42,606 bases of DNA. Origin: a bacterium UBA2219. Its GTDB lineage: Bacteria; Desulfobacterota; Deferrimicrobia; Deferrimicrobiales; Deferrimicrobiaceae. Of this stretch, positions 14,584-23,667 are shown piece after piece. The notes beneath the pieces were generated by a model. The model had not been told where the DNA came from. It did not search any database and saw only the letters and a program-made list of their open reading frames with translations. The translations under genes were made by a program, and so were the position numbers. The stretch covers positions 1 through 42,606 of the forward strand of contig DCUH01000021.1 of assembly GCA_002327765.1 (NCBI GenBank). The letters run 5' to 3'. Positions within the stretch are counted from its first letter, which is position 1. Each line of letters starts with the position of its first letter.

Positions 14584-16611
14584 CTAATCCTGCCCCTTCC
14601 CTTCCAGCATCTCCACGAACCGCTCTTCCGTCAACACGGGAATGCCGAGTTGTTTCGCCTTCGGAAGCTTCGACCCGGGGTCCTCGCCCGCGACGAGGTA
14701 GTCCACCTTCGCGCTGATGCCGGAGGCGATGCTCCCCCCTTCCTTCCGGACCAGCTCCTGCGCCCGAGCGCGCGGGATCGTGAGCGTCCCGGTGAAGAGG
14801 AACGTCTTTCCGGACATCCTTCCCGCGGGGGCGCCGGGCGGCGCCGGCGCCACCTCCCGCAGCAGCCGGTCGAGCGAGGCCGAAGCCTTCGGCGACCCGA
14901 AATACGAAAGCAGCGACTCGGCCACCTCCGGCCCCACCTCGCGCACCTTCGTCAGTTCCTCGCGCGAGGCGTTCCGCAGCGCCGGGAGCGACCCGAAATG
15001 GCGGGCCAGCACGTCCGCGAGGTGCTCCCCGACATGCTGGATCCCGAGGGCGAACAGGAAGCGGGGAAGCGGCGCGCGGCGGCTCTTTTCGACCGCGCGC
15101 ACGAGGTTGTCCGCCGATTTCTCCCCCAGCCGCTCCATCGCCGCCAGCGTCTCCCGGTCGAGGCGGTACAGGTCGGAAAACTCCGCCACCAGGCCGTTGT
15201 CCACCAGGGCGGAGACGATCTTCGCCCCCATCCCCTCGATGTCCATGGCGTCCCGCGAGACGAAGTGCCGCAGGGCGCGCTTGCGCTTTTCGGCGCAATC
15301 GTCGCCGGTGCAGCGGTGCGCCGCCTCGCCGGGGACCCGCTCCACGGGCGCGTCGCATGCCGGGCACCGGTCGGGCATGACGAAGCGGGGGCCCCGCCCG
15401 GGAGTCCCTTTCGCCGCGGAGAGCGACTCCACGACCTCGGGGATCACGTCGCCCGCGCGCTGGACGACGACCCGGTCGCCCACGCGGACGTCCTTGGCGT
15501 CGACCATGTCCTGGTTGTGCAGGGTGGCGCGGCGGACGGTCACCCCCCGGACCACGACGGGGGAAAGGACGGCAACGGGCGTGAGGATCCCCGTGCGGCC
15601 GACGAAGACGACGATGTCCTCGACCGTCGTCTCGGCCCGGTCGGGGGAGAACTTGGCGGCCACGGCCCAGCGGGGAGACCGGGAGATCTCGCCCAGCTCC
15701 CTCTGCAGGGCGGCGTCGTCGACCTTCACCACGATGCCGTCGACCTCGTACGGGAGCTCCTCCTTGGCCGCCTCGATCTCCCGGTAGAATCCGATCGCCT
15801 CGTCGATCGTCCGGCATCGCCGACTGGCGCGCCGGTTGACGGGGAACCCCCATTTCTCCAGCAGCTCGAGCTCCTCCCAGTGGCTGTCGAAGGAGGCCCC
15901 TTCGACCCGCCCCGTCCCGTAGACCCAGAGGTGCAGCCGGCGGCTGGCCGTGACGGACGGGTCGAGCTGGCGGACCGATCCGGCGGCCGCGTTCCGGGGG
16001 TTGGCGAACGGCGGCTCCCCGGCGCGCTCCCGGCCGCGGTTGAGCGCGGCCAGGTCGGCCTTGTTCATGTACGCTTCCCCCCGGACTTCCAATCGCGCGG
16101 GGGGGACCGGGATGCCGAGCGGGACGTCGCCGATCGTGCGAAGGTTGGCTGTGACGTCCTCGCCCCGGGTGCCGTCGCCCCGCGTGGCGCCGCGGACGTA
16201 CCGCCCGCTTTCGTAGAGGAGCTCCACGGCCAGGCCGTCGATCTTCGCCTCCGCGACGTAGCCCTGCCCGTCGAGGGCTTCTTCCGGGATGTCGCGGCTT
16301 TTAAGGAAGCGGCGGACGCGCCGGTCGAACTCGCGAAGCTCTTCCTCCGAGAAGGTGTTGGCGAGGGAGAGCATCGGGACGTCGCGGACGACGGTGCCGA
16401 ACGAATCGACCGGCTCGGCGCCGACGCGCTGCGTGGGGGACTCGGGGTCGAACGCCTCGGGGTGCTCCGCCTCGAGGGCGGCAAGCTCGCGGAAGAGGGC
16501 GTCGTACTCCGCGTCGGAGACTTCCGGCGCGTCGTCCCGGTAGTACCGGTCGTTGTGGTACCGGATCAGCCGCCGGAGCTCCTCGATGCGTTCCCCGGCG
16601 CCGCTTTTCAT
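14584..16611 (-). CDS. ligA: NAD-dependent DNA ligase
   Basis: A 675-residue LigA of normal length. Domains in order: Ia (YHNDRYYRDDAPEVSDAEYD, NMN binding), adenylation domain with the nucleophilic lysine K123 in AKIDG, OB fold, a four-cysteine zinc finger (CPACDAPVERVPGEAAHRCTGDDC), helix-hairpin-helix repeats and a C-terminal BRCT domain (MSGKTFLFTGTLTIPRARAQEL). It seals nicks during replication and repair using NAD. ATG 16611 overlaps the pgk stop as ATGA, fixing the start despite an open frame upstream. Confidence 0.96.
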   Translation of the reverse strand: MKSGAGERIEELRRLIRYHNDRYYRDDAPEVSDAEYDALFRELAALEAEHPEAFDPESPTQRVGAEPVDSFGTVVRDVPMLSLANTFSEEELREFDRRVRRFLKSRDIPEEALDGQGYVAEAKIDGLAVELLYESGRYVRGATRGDGTRGEDVTANLRTIGDVPLGIPVPPARLEVRGEAYMNKADLAALNRGRERAGEPPFANPRNAAAGSVRQLDPSVTASRRLHLWVYGTGRVEGASFDSHWEELELLEKWGFPVNRRASRRCRTIDEAIGFYREIEAAKEELPYEVDGIVVKVDDAALQRELGEISRSPRWAVAAKFSPDRAETTVEDIVVFVGRTGILTPVAVLSPVVVRGVTVRRATLHNQDMVDAKDVRVGDRVVVQRAGDVIPEVVESLSAAKGTPGRGPRFVMPDRCPACDAPVERVPGEAAHRCTGDDCAEKRKRALRHFVSRDAMDIEGMGAKIVSALVDNGLVAEFSDLYRLDRETLAAMERLGEKSADNLVRAVEKSRRAPLPRFLFALGIQHVGEHLADVLARHFGSLPALRNASREELTKVREVGPEVAESLLSYFGSPKASASLDRLLREVAPAPPGAPAGRMSGKTFLFTGTLTIPRARAQELVRKEGGSIASGISAKVDYLVAGEDPGSKLPKAKQLGIPVLTEERFVEMLEGKGQD

Positions 16612-17795
16612 GCCTCTTCCAGCGCCGCGATGCCGGGCAGCCGCTTCCCTTCGAGCAGCTCGAGGAAGGCGCCGCCGCCCGTCGAGACGTACGACATCCG
16701 GGAGAACAGCCCCGCCTTGTGGAGGGCGGTGTCCGTGTCGCCGCCGCCGACGATCGTCGTCGCGCTGCTCTCCGCCAGCGCGCGCATCACCGCCTGCGTG
16801 CCGCCTGCGAACTGCGGCTGCTCGAAGACCCCCATCGGGCCGTTCCAGACGATCGTCTTGGCGTCGTGGAGCGTCTCCTTGAACAGGAGGCCGCTGGCGG
16901 GCCCGATGTCGAGCGCCGTCATCCCGTCGGGGATCTCCTGCGCCGGCACGTTCTTGACCTGCGTGGGCGACTCGAGCCGGTCTGCGACCACCACGTCGAC
17001 CGGCAGGTAGAGCTTCACCTTCCGGGAGGCCGCCCCGGCGAGAACCTGCTGCGCCGTCTCGATCATCTCGGCCTCGAACAACGACTTCCCGACGCCGTAC
17101 CCGAGCGCCGCGAAGAAGGTGTTCGCCATCGCGCCGCCGATCAGGATCTTGTCGACCTTGCCGAGCACGTTGTTGATCGCCTCGATCTTCCCGGAGATCT
17201 TCGCCCCGCCGAAGATCGCGACCAGCGGGCGGGCGGGGGAGACAAGCGCCTTCTCGAAGTAGGCGATCTCGTCCTTCATCAGCAACCCCGCGGCGCGCTC
17301 CTTCACGTATTTCAGGATCGCCACGTTGGAGGAGTGCCCCCGGTGGGCGGTGGCGAAGGCGTCGTTGACGTAGACGTCGCACAGGGCGGCGAGCTTCTTC
17401 CCGAACTCCTCGTCGTTCTTCTCCTCCCCGGCATGGAAGCGGACGTTCTCGAGCAGCATCGCGTCGCCGGGCTTCATGGCCGCGACCGCCTTCTCCGCCG
17501 CCTCCCCGACGCAGTCCGTCGCGAACGCCACGGGCCTGCCGAGCAGCTTCGAGAGGGCCGGCGCGACGGGGGCCAGGCTCATCTCGGGGACCGGCTTCCC
17601 CTTGGGGCGCCCGAGGTGGGAAAGGAGGATCGTCTTCGCGCCCTTGTCCATCGCCGCCCGGATCGTGGGGACCGCCGCCTTGAGCCGTGTCTCGTCCGTG
17701 ATGTTCCCGGACTTGTCGATCGGCACGTTGAAGTCGACGCGGATAAGCGTTCTCTTCCCGGAGAGATCGAGCTGGTCCACGGTCCGGATCTTCAT
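16608..17795 (-). CDS. pgk: Phosphoglycerate kinase
   Basis: A 395-residue glycolytic and gluconeogenic enzyme of normal length. RTLIRVDFNVPIDKSGNITDETRLKAAVPTI, LLSHLGRPKGK, FVNDAFATAHRGHSS-type VNDAFATAHRGHSSNV, NGPMGVFEQPQFAGGT and GGGDTDTALHKAG are the conserved blocks of both Rossmann lobes. It interconverts 1,3-bisphosphoglycerate and ADP with 3-phosphoglycerate and ATP. AAGGAGA lies seven bases upstream of ATG 17795. No gap gene is adjacent; the upstream neighbour is divergent. It heads a minus-strand run through ligA and the acylphosphatase. Confidence 0.97.
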   Translation of the reverse strand: MKIRTVDQLDLSGKRTLIRVDFNVPIDKSGNITDETRLKAAVPTIRAAMDKGAKTILLSHLGRPKGKPVPEMSLAPVAPALSKLLGRPVAFATDCVGEAAEKAVAAMKPGDAMLLENVRFHAGEEKNDEEFGKKLAALCDVYVNDAFATAHRGHSSNVAILKYVKERAAGLLMKDEIAYFEKALVSPARPLVAIFGGAKISGKIEAINNVLGKVDKILIGGAMANTFFAALGYGVGKSLFEAEMIETAQQVLAGAASRKVKLYLPVDVVVADRLESPTQVKNVPAQEIPDGMTALDIGPASGLLFKETLHDAKTIVWNGPMGVFEQPQFAGGTQAVMRALAESSATTIVGGGDTDTALHKAGLFSRMSYVSTGGGAFLELLEGKRLPGIAALEEA

Positions 17796-17863
17796 TATCG
17801 GATCTCCTTTTTCGGGTCTCGCGGTTGTCGGGGCCATCCGCTTAAAAATCTTATCAGAATCCG

Positions 17864-17882
17864 CGGGGCGATTCACGCCCCG
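17864..17882. promoter_or_regulatory. Inverted repeat between pgk and the macroglobulin gene
   Basis: CGGGGCG-ATTCA-CGCCCCG forms a perfect 7-bp stem with a five-base loop in the middle of the 151-base divergent region. A minus-strand TAAGAT for pgk and a plus-strand TAGAAT (17903-17908) flank it, so it is placed where an operator could affect both promoters. No strong -35 boxes are seen. Confidence 0.35.
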
Positions 17883-17946
17883 GCCCCGGTGCGGAAATGG
17901 AGTAGAATCCCACCAGCAGCCACTCCTTCCCCGGAGGCGGATCCGC

Positions 17947-20900
17947 ATGCCAGCGTCCGTCGCGTCCCGGTTTTCCCACCGCATCCTCACCCTCTTCCTG
18001 CTCCTCGCCGCCGCCCCTTCCATCGGGGGGGAGGCGCCGTCTGTCGACCTCTTCAACCCGCAGGGGACGGCCCGGAAGGTCCGGCAGGCGACGGCCCGGT
18101 TCACGGAGGCGATGGTCCCGTTCGGCGATCCGCGCCTTTCCGACCCGTTCGAGGTCTCCTGCACGGGCGGCGTCAAGGGGCGGGGGCGCTGGGCCGACGG
18201 CAGGAGCTGGGCGTACGACTTCGAGGAGGAGCTTCCGGCAGGGATCTGGTGCACGTTCACGCTCAAGGCCGGGACCCGGTCGCTCTCCGGGGAGACGATC
18301 GCCGGGCGCGGGGAGTTCTCGTTCACCACGGGCGGCCCCGCGATCGTCCAGTCCGTCCCCTACGACGGGGATAACCACATCGACGAGAACCAGGCCTTCC
18401 TTCTCCTGCTCGACGCGGAGGCCGACGAAAAATCGGTGCTCGCCCACGCGTACTTCTCCGCCGCGGGCCTCAAGGAGGCGATCGGGGTCCGGATCGTCAA
18501 GGGGAAGGAGAGGGAGACGCTCATCGAGGCCGGCTACGCGAAGACGTGGCGAAAGGGGAACGCGGCGGCCGATCGGCGGGTCCTGGTCCTCCAGCCGGGG
18601 CAGGCGTTCCCGCCCGGGGCGAAGGTCGCCCTGTGGTGGGGGGCGGGCGTACGGACGGCGGGCGGCGTCGCCTCGGAGGAATCCCGGAAGCTGTCGTTCA
18701 AGGTGCGCCCGGCCTTCACGGTGCTTTTCCGCTGCGACCGGGAGAAGAAGGGCGGCGACTGCCTGCCGGTCCTCCCGATGCGGCTCGAATTCTCCGCCCC
18801 CGTGGACCGGTCGCTCGCCTCGAAGATCGTCCTGCAGGGGGTGGACGGAAAATCCCGCGCGCCGGGGCTCCCGGACGACATTCCCGGGGACCCGTTCGTG
18901 TCGGGCGCGACGTTCGACGGGCCGTTCCCGGAGAATTCCCGCTTCCGCGTCGAGTTGCCGCCCGGGTTGGTCGACGACGCCGGCAGGGCGCCCGCCAACC
19001 GCGCGAAGTTCCCGCTCGCGGTCGCCACCGGGCCGTTCCCGCCGCTGGCCAAGTTCCCGGCGCCGTTCGGTATCGTCGAGTCCCGGGGCGACGCGGCGCT
19101 CCCGCTGACCGTGCGCAACATCGAGGCGAAGGCGACGGGGCGGATCTTCGAGCTCAAGGAGCGGCGCGAGGAGCGGATCGCCGAATGGATGCGCAAGGTC
19201 GACCGCGGGCAGGAGCGGAGGGTGGGCCGGAGCGTCCCGCTGCTGGCCGACGTGAAGGAGGCAGTGGAGTTCTCCGTCCCGAAGCCGGGGGGGGAGAAGG
19301 CGTTCGAAGTGGTGGGGATCCCCTTTCCCCGGCCCGGGTTCTACGTCGTGGAGATCGCGAGCGAACGACTGGGCGGGTCGCTCCTCGAGGGCGGCGGGAG
19401 GATGCACGTCTCCGCGGCGGCGCTCGTCACGAACCTCTCCGCGCACCTGAAGCGGGGGCGCGAGTCGTCGCTGGTCTGGGTCACCTCCCTCGACCGCGGG
19501 GAGCCGGTCGAGGGGGCCGACGTCGCGGTCCGGGACCCTTCCGGCAAGGCGCTCTGGGAAGGGAAGACCGACGCCGACGGGATCGCGCGGATCGCGAAGC
19601 CGCTTCCGGACCCCGGGCAGCCCGAGCGTTGCGGCCCGTATTGCGGCCTCCATGTCACCGCGCGGAAAGGGGACGACCTGACGGTCGTCTTCTCCGAGTG
19701 GCAGGAAGGGATCGAGCCGTACCGGTTCCGGGTCCCGACGTCGTACCGGGCGGACCCGGCGATCGCCCACACCGTCTTCGACCGGACGCTCTTCCAGGCG
19801 GGCGAGACCGTGCGCATGAAGCATTTCCTGCGGCGCCACGCGCTCGACGGCCTCTTCAATTACGGCGGGGAGCTGCCGAAGACGGTCCTCCTGCGGCACG
19901 AGGGAAGCGGCCAGCGGTTCGAGATGCCGCTTTCCTGGTCGCCCGACGGCTCCGCCGTCTCGGAGTGGCCGATCCCGAAGGAGGCGAAGCTCGGCGTGTA
20001 CGGCGTCTTCCTGCGGGAGAAGCCGCAGGGCGCCAAGGGAACGCGGACCGCGGTCGGGGGATACGCGGAAGGGGACGAGGAGTACGCGCAGATGGGGCGC
20101 GGCGACCGGTACGCCGGGTCGTTCCGCGTGGAGGAGTACCGGGTGCCGCTGATGAAGGCGTCCGTTACCCCCGCGGGGGCGCCCGCGGTCAACGCGCGGG
20201 AGGTCGCCCTCGACCTGCTGGTCGCCCACCTTTCGGGGGGCGGCGCGGGCGGCGCCGCCGTCCGGCTGCGGACGGACATATCTCCGAGGGCCGCGAGCTT
20301 CCCCGGGTACGAGGAGTACGTGTTCGCGAACGGGCGGGTCGTCGAGGGGGTCTCGCGGCGCGAGGGCGGCGAGGAAGGGGAATGGGAGGAGGAGGCCGGG
20401 GCGGGGGATACGGGCGCGGCGGGGAGGCCCGCCGTCCGGACGCGGGAGCTCGTCCTGGACGCCCACGGGGCGCTCCGCACGAAGGTGGCCGGGATCGCGC
20501 GCTCGCCGGCGGCGCGGGATCTCGTCGCGGAGCTCGAGTACTCGGACCCAAACGGGGAGATCCAGGCCGTGTCGGCGCGCGTTCCGCTGTGGCCGTCGCG
20601 CGTCCTGCTGGGCGTCAAGCCCGACTCCTGGGCCGCCTCGAAGGAGGCATTCAAATTCCACGTCGCCGCGCTCGATCTCTCGGGGGCGCCGGTAACGGGC
20701 GCCGCGGTCGCGGTCGACCTGTTCCAGAGGAAGTCGTACACGCACCGCAAGCGGCTGTTGGGCGGAGTGTACGCCTACGAGCACACCGAGGAGATCGTGA
20801 AGGTCGGGGCGCTCTGCAGCGGGACGACGGACAAGCTCGGGCTGCTGGCGTGCGAGACGACTTCTCCGGTCTCCGGCAACGTCATCCTCCAGGCGTCGGG

Positions 20901-23667
20901 CGCGGACGCGGAGGGGAACGCGTCGTTCGCGCACCGGGACGTCTGGGTCGCCGGCAGGGACGACTGGTGGTTCGACGTCTCCAGCCAGGACCGGATCGAC
21001 CTCCTCCCGGAGAGGAATCGGTACGAGCCGGGGGAGACGGCCGTCTTCCAGGTCCGGATGCCGTTCCGCGAGGCCACGGCGCTCGTGACGGTGGAGAGGG
21101 AAGGGATCGCGGACGTCTTCGTGCGTAAGCTTTCGGGCAAGTCCCCGGTCGTCCTGGTGCCGGTTCGCCCGTACCACGCGCCGAACGTCTACGTGTCCGT
21201 CCTCTGCGTCCGGGGGCGCGTCGGGGACGCGGCCCCCACCGCGACGGTGGACCTCGGGAAGCCGGCGTTCAAGCTCGGCATCGCCGCGATCGACGTCGGC
21301 TGGAAGGTCCACGAGATGAAGGTCGCCGTGACGCCGGAACGGGGCGTCTACCGCGTCCGCGAGAAGGCGAAGGTCACGGTTCGCGCGGCGCGGGCCGACG
21401 GCGGCCCGCTGCCGAAGGGGACGGAGGCCGTGGTGGCGGCGGTGGACGAGGGGCTGCTCGAGCTCGCCCCCAACGCGAGCTGGGGGCTGCTCGAGGCGAT
21501 GATGCGGCGGCGCTCCTACGAGGTGGCCACATCGACGGCGCAGATGCAGGTCGTCGGGAAGCGGCACTTCGGCATCAAGGCGCAGCCGCAGGGGGGCGGC
21601 GGGGCCATGATGGCCCGGGCCGGCGCCGGCGGGCAGGCGGCCCGCGAGCGCTTCGACACGACGCTGTTCTGGGACGCGCGCGTGCCGCTGGACGCCAATG
21701 GCGAGGCGACGGTCGAGATCCCGCTCAACGACTCGCTCACCTCCTTCCGCATCGTCGCGGTGGCCAGCGGCGGCGCCGAGTTCTTCGGCACGGGGGAGGC
21801 GTCCGTCCGGACCACGCAGGACGTCATGGTGCTTTCGGGGCTCCCCGCGATGGTTCGGGAGGGCGACGTCTTCCGCGCCGCCTTCACCGTGCGCAACGCC
21901 ACCGACCGGCCGATGAAGGTCCGCGCGGAAGCGAAGGCGACGCCGGTGCCCGGCGAGGGGCCGCTGGCGCCGATCGCGCTAACGCTTGCGCCCGGCGAGG
22001 CGAAGGAGGCGGCGTGGTCCGCGCGCGTCCCCGCCGGCGCGGGGACGCTTTCGTGGGACGTGTCGGCCTCCTCGGAGGACGGCGTTTCCTCCGACCGGAT
22101 CCGGGCGACCCAGGCCGTCGTGCCCGCCGTCCCGGTGCGCGCCTTCCAGGCGACGCTCGCGCAGGCGGCGACGCGTCTCTCGGTCCCGGCCCGCCTCCCC
22201 GCCGGCGCGCTGCCCGGGCGGGGCGGAGTGGACGTGTCGATGCGCGCGCGGCTCTCCGAAGGGCTGGGCGGCGTGACCCACGCGATGCGGGAGTACCCGT
22301 ACACCTGCCTCGAGCAGAGGGTGTCGCGGGCGGTCGCGCTGCGCGACCCGGCCCTCTGGAAGTATGTCGCGGCGAACCTGGGCGCACACCTCGACCGCGA
22401 CGGGCTGGCGAAGTATTTCCCCTCCATGACGGAAGGCAGCGACGTCCTGACGGCCTACGTCCTTTCCGTGGCGGCGGAAGCCGGCCTGGAGATCCCGGAA
22501 ATCGAAAGGAAGCGGATGGCCGCGGCGCTGACCCGGTTCGTCGAGGGGCGCCTCGTCCGGTACGGCTCGCTTCCGACGGCGGACCTGTCGCTGCGGAAGA
22601 TGGCCGCCCTGGAGGCGATCACCCGGTACGGGGAGGGAAAGCCGTCGCACCTCGACGCGATCGCGCCGGACCCGCAGCTGTGGCCGACCTCGGGCGTCGT
22701 CGACTGGCTGAACGTCCTGTCCCGGCTCGACAAGGTCCCGGAGCGGGAGAAGCGGATCGCGGAGGCGGAAGGGATCCTGCGGACCCGGATGAACTTCCAG
22801 GGGACGACGATGGGGTTCTCGACCGAGCGGACCGATTTCCTCTGGTGGCTGATGGTCTCGGGCGACGTCAACGCCGTGCGTTCGCTCCTCGCGTTGCAGG
22901 GGCGCCCGGGGTGGAAGGAGGACGTTCCGCGGATGGTCCGCGGCGCGTTGGCCCGCCAGCGGGGGGGCAAGTGGAGCACGACGGTGGCCAACGCATGGGG
23001 CGTGCTCGCGATGGAGAAGTTCTCGAGGGAGTACGAGGCGGAAGTCGTATCCGGGACGACCACGGCGGCGCTGGGGGGCGCGAGCGGCTCCGTGGACTGG
23101 GCGAAGAGCCCGAAGGGGGACGACATCCTCCTCCCGTGGCCGAAGGGGGAGGGGACGCTCCGGGTGTCCCACAAGGGGGCAGGGGGTCCGTGGGTGACCG
23201 TGCGCTCCATGGCGGCGGTCCCCCTGAAGCAGCCCTTCTCCTCGGGGTACGCGATCCGGAAGACGGTATCGGCGGTGCAGCAGAAGAAGAAGGGCGCCTG
23301 GAGCCGCGGTGACGTCGTCCGGGTGCGTCTTGCGATCGATGCGCAAGCGGACATGACGTGGGTGGTCGTGAACGACCCGATCCCCGCGGGCGGGACGATC
23401 CTCGGGACGGGGTTGGGCCGGGACCCGCGCCTCCTGACGAAGGGCGAGAAGCGGGAAGGGTGGGCCTGGCCGGCGTTCACGGAGCGCGGGAGGGAGGCGT
23501 TCCGCTCCTACTACGCGTACGTGCCCAAGGGCCGGTGGACCGTGGAGTACACCGTGCGGCTCAACAACCCGGGGACGTTCCTCCTTCCCCCCACGCGCGT
23601 GGAGGCGCTCTACTCGCCGGAAATGTTCGGGGAGAGCCCCAACGGCGCGTTCGTCGTCGCGCGATGA
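17947..23667 (+). CDS. Bacterial alpha-2-macroglobulin
   Basis: A 1906-residue secreted protein. A signal peptide covers about residues 1-28 (HRILTLFLLLAAAPSIGG); no lipobox cysteine is present, so it is probably soluble in the periplasm. Successive macroglobulin-like beta domains follow. A flexible Gly/Ala/Gln-rich stretch (KAQPQGGGGAMMARAGAGGQ) lies just before FDTTLFWDARVPLDANGEATVEIPLNDSLTSFRIVAVAS, the A2M domain, and may be the bait region. The thioester motif CLEQ is intact (C1454), in the terpenoid-cyclase-like domain. These proteins trap proteases that attack the envelope. ATG 17947 has GGAGG nine bases upstream. Its stop overlaps the pbpC start as ATGA. Confidence 0.9.
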   Translation: MPASVASRFSHRILTLFLLLAAAPSIGGEAPSVDLFNPQGTARKVRQATARFTEAMVPFGDPRLSDPFEVSCTGGVKGRGRWADGRSWAYDFEEELPAGIWCTFTLKAGTRSLSGETIAGRGEFSFTTGGPAIVQSVPYDGDNHIDENQAFLLLLDAEADEKSVLAHAYFSAAGLKEAIGVRIVKGKERETLIEAGYAKTWRKGNAAADRRVLVLQPGQAFPPGAKVALWWGAGVRTAGGVASEESRKLSFKVRPAFTVLFRCDREKKGGDCLPVLPMRLEFSAPVDRSLASKIVLQGVDGKSRAPGLPDDIPGDPFVSGATFDGPFPENSRFRVELPPGLVDDAGRAPANRAKFPLAVATGPFPPLAKFPAPFGIVESRGDAALPLTVRNIEAKATGRIFELKERREERIAEWMRKVDRGQERRVGRSVPLLADVKEAVEFSVPKPGGEKAFEVVGIPFPRPGFYVVEIASERLGGSLLEGGGRMHVSAAALVTNLSAHLKRGRESSLVWVTSLDRGEPVEGADVAVRDPSGKALWEGKTDADGIARIAKPLPDPGQPERCGPYCGLHVTARKGDDLTVVFSEWQEGIEPYRFRVPTSYRADPAIAHTVFDRTLFQAGETVRMKHFLRRHALDGLFNYGGELPKTVLLRHEGSGQRFEMPLSWSPDGSAVSEWPIPKEAKLGVYGVFLREKPQGAKGTRTAVGGYAEGDEEYAQMGRGDRYAGSFRVEEYRVPLMKASVTPAGAPAVNAREVALDLLVAHLSGGGAGGAAVRLRTDISPRAASFPGYEEYVFANGRVVEGVSRREGGEEGEWEEEAGAGDTGAAGRPAVRTRELVLDAHGALRTKVAGIARSPAARDLVAELEYSDPNGEIQAVSARVPLWPSRVLLGVKPDSWAASKEAFKFHVAALDLSGAPVTGAAVAVDLFQRKSYTHRKRLLGGVYAYEHTEEIVKVGALCSGTTDKLGLLACETTSPVSGNVILQASGADAEGNASFAHRDVWVAGRDDWWFDVSSQDRIDLLPERNRYEPGETAVFQVRMPFREATALVTVEREGIADVFVRKLSGKSPVVLVPVRPYHAPNVYVSVLCVRGRVGDAAPTATVDLGKPAFKLGIAAIDVGWKVHEMKVAVTPERGVYRVREKAKVTVRAARADGGPLPKGTEAVVAAVDEGLLELAPNASWGLLEAMMRRRSYEVATSTAQMQVVGKRHFGIKAQPQGGGGAMMARAGAGGQAARERFDTTLFWDARVPLDANGEATVEIPLNDSLTSFRIVAVASGGAEFFGTGEASVRTTQDVMVLSGLPAMVREGDVFRAAFTVRNATDRPMKVRAEAKATPVPGEGPLAPIALTLAPGEAKEAAWSARVPAGAGTLSWDVSASSEDGVSSDRIRATQAVVPAVPVRAFQATLAQAATRLSVPARLPAGALPGRGGVDVSMRARLSEGLGGVTHAMREYPYTCLEQRVSRAVALRDPALWKYVAANLGAHLDRDGLAKYFPSMTEGSDVLTAYVLSVAAEAGLEIPEIERKRMAAALTRFVEGRLVRYGSLPTADLSLRKMAALEAITRYGEGKPSHLDAIAPDPQLWPTSGVVDWLNVLSRLDKVPEREKRIAEAEGILRTRMNFQGTTMGFSTERTDFLWWLMVSGDVNAVRSLLALQGRPGWKEDVPRMVRGALARQRGGKWSTTVANAWGVLAMEKFSREYEAEVVSGTTTAALGGASGSVDWAKSPKGDDILLPWPKGEGTLRVSHKGAGGPWVTVRSMAAVPLKQPFSSGYAIRKTVSAVQQKKKGAWSRGDVVRVRLAIDAQADMTWVVVNDPIPAGGTILGTGLGRDPRLLTKGEKREGWAWPAFTERGREAFRSYYAYVPKGRWTVEYTVRLNNPGTFLLPPTRVEALYSPEMFGESPNGAFVVAR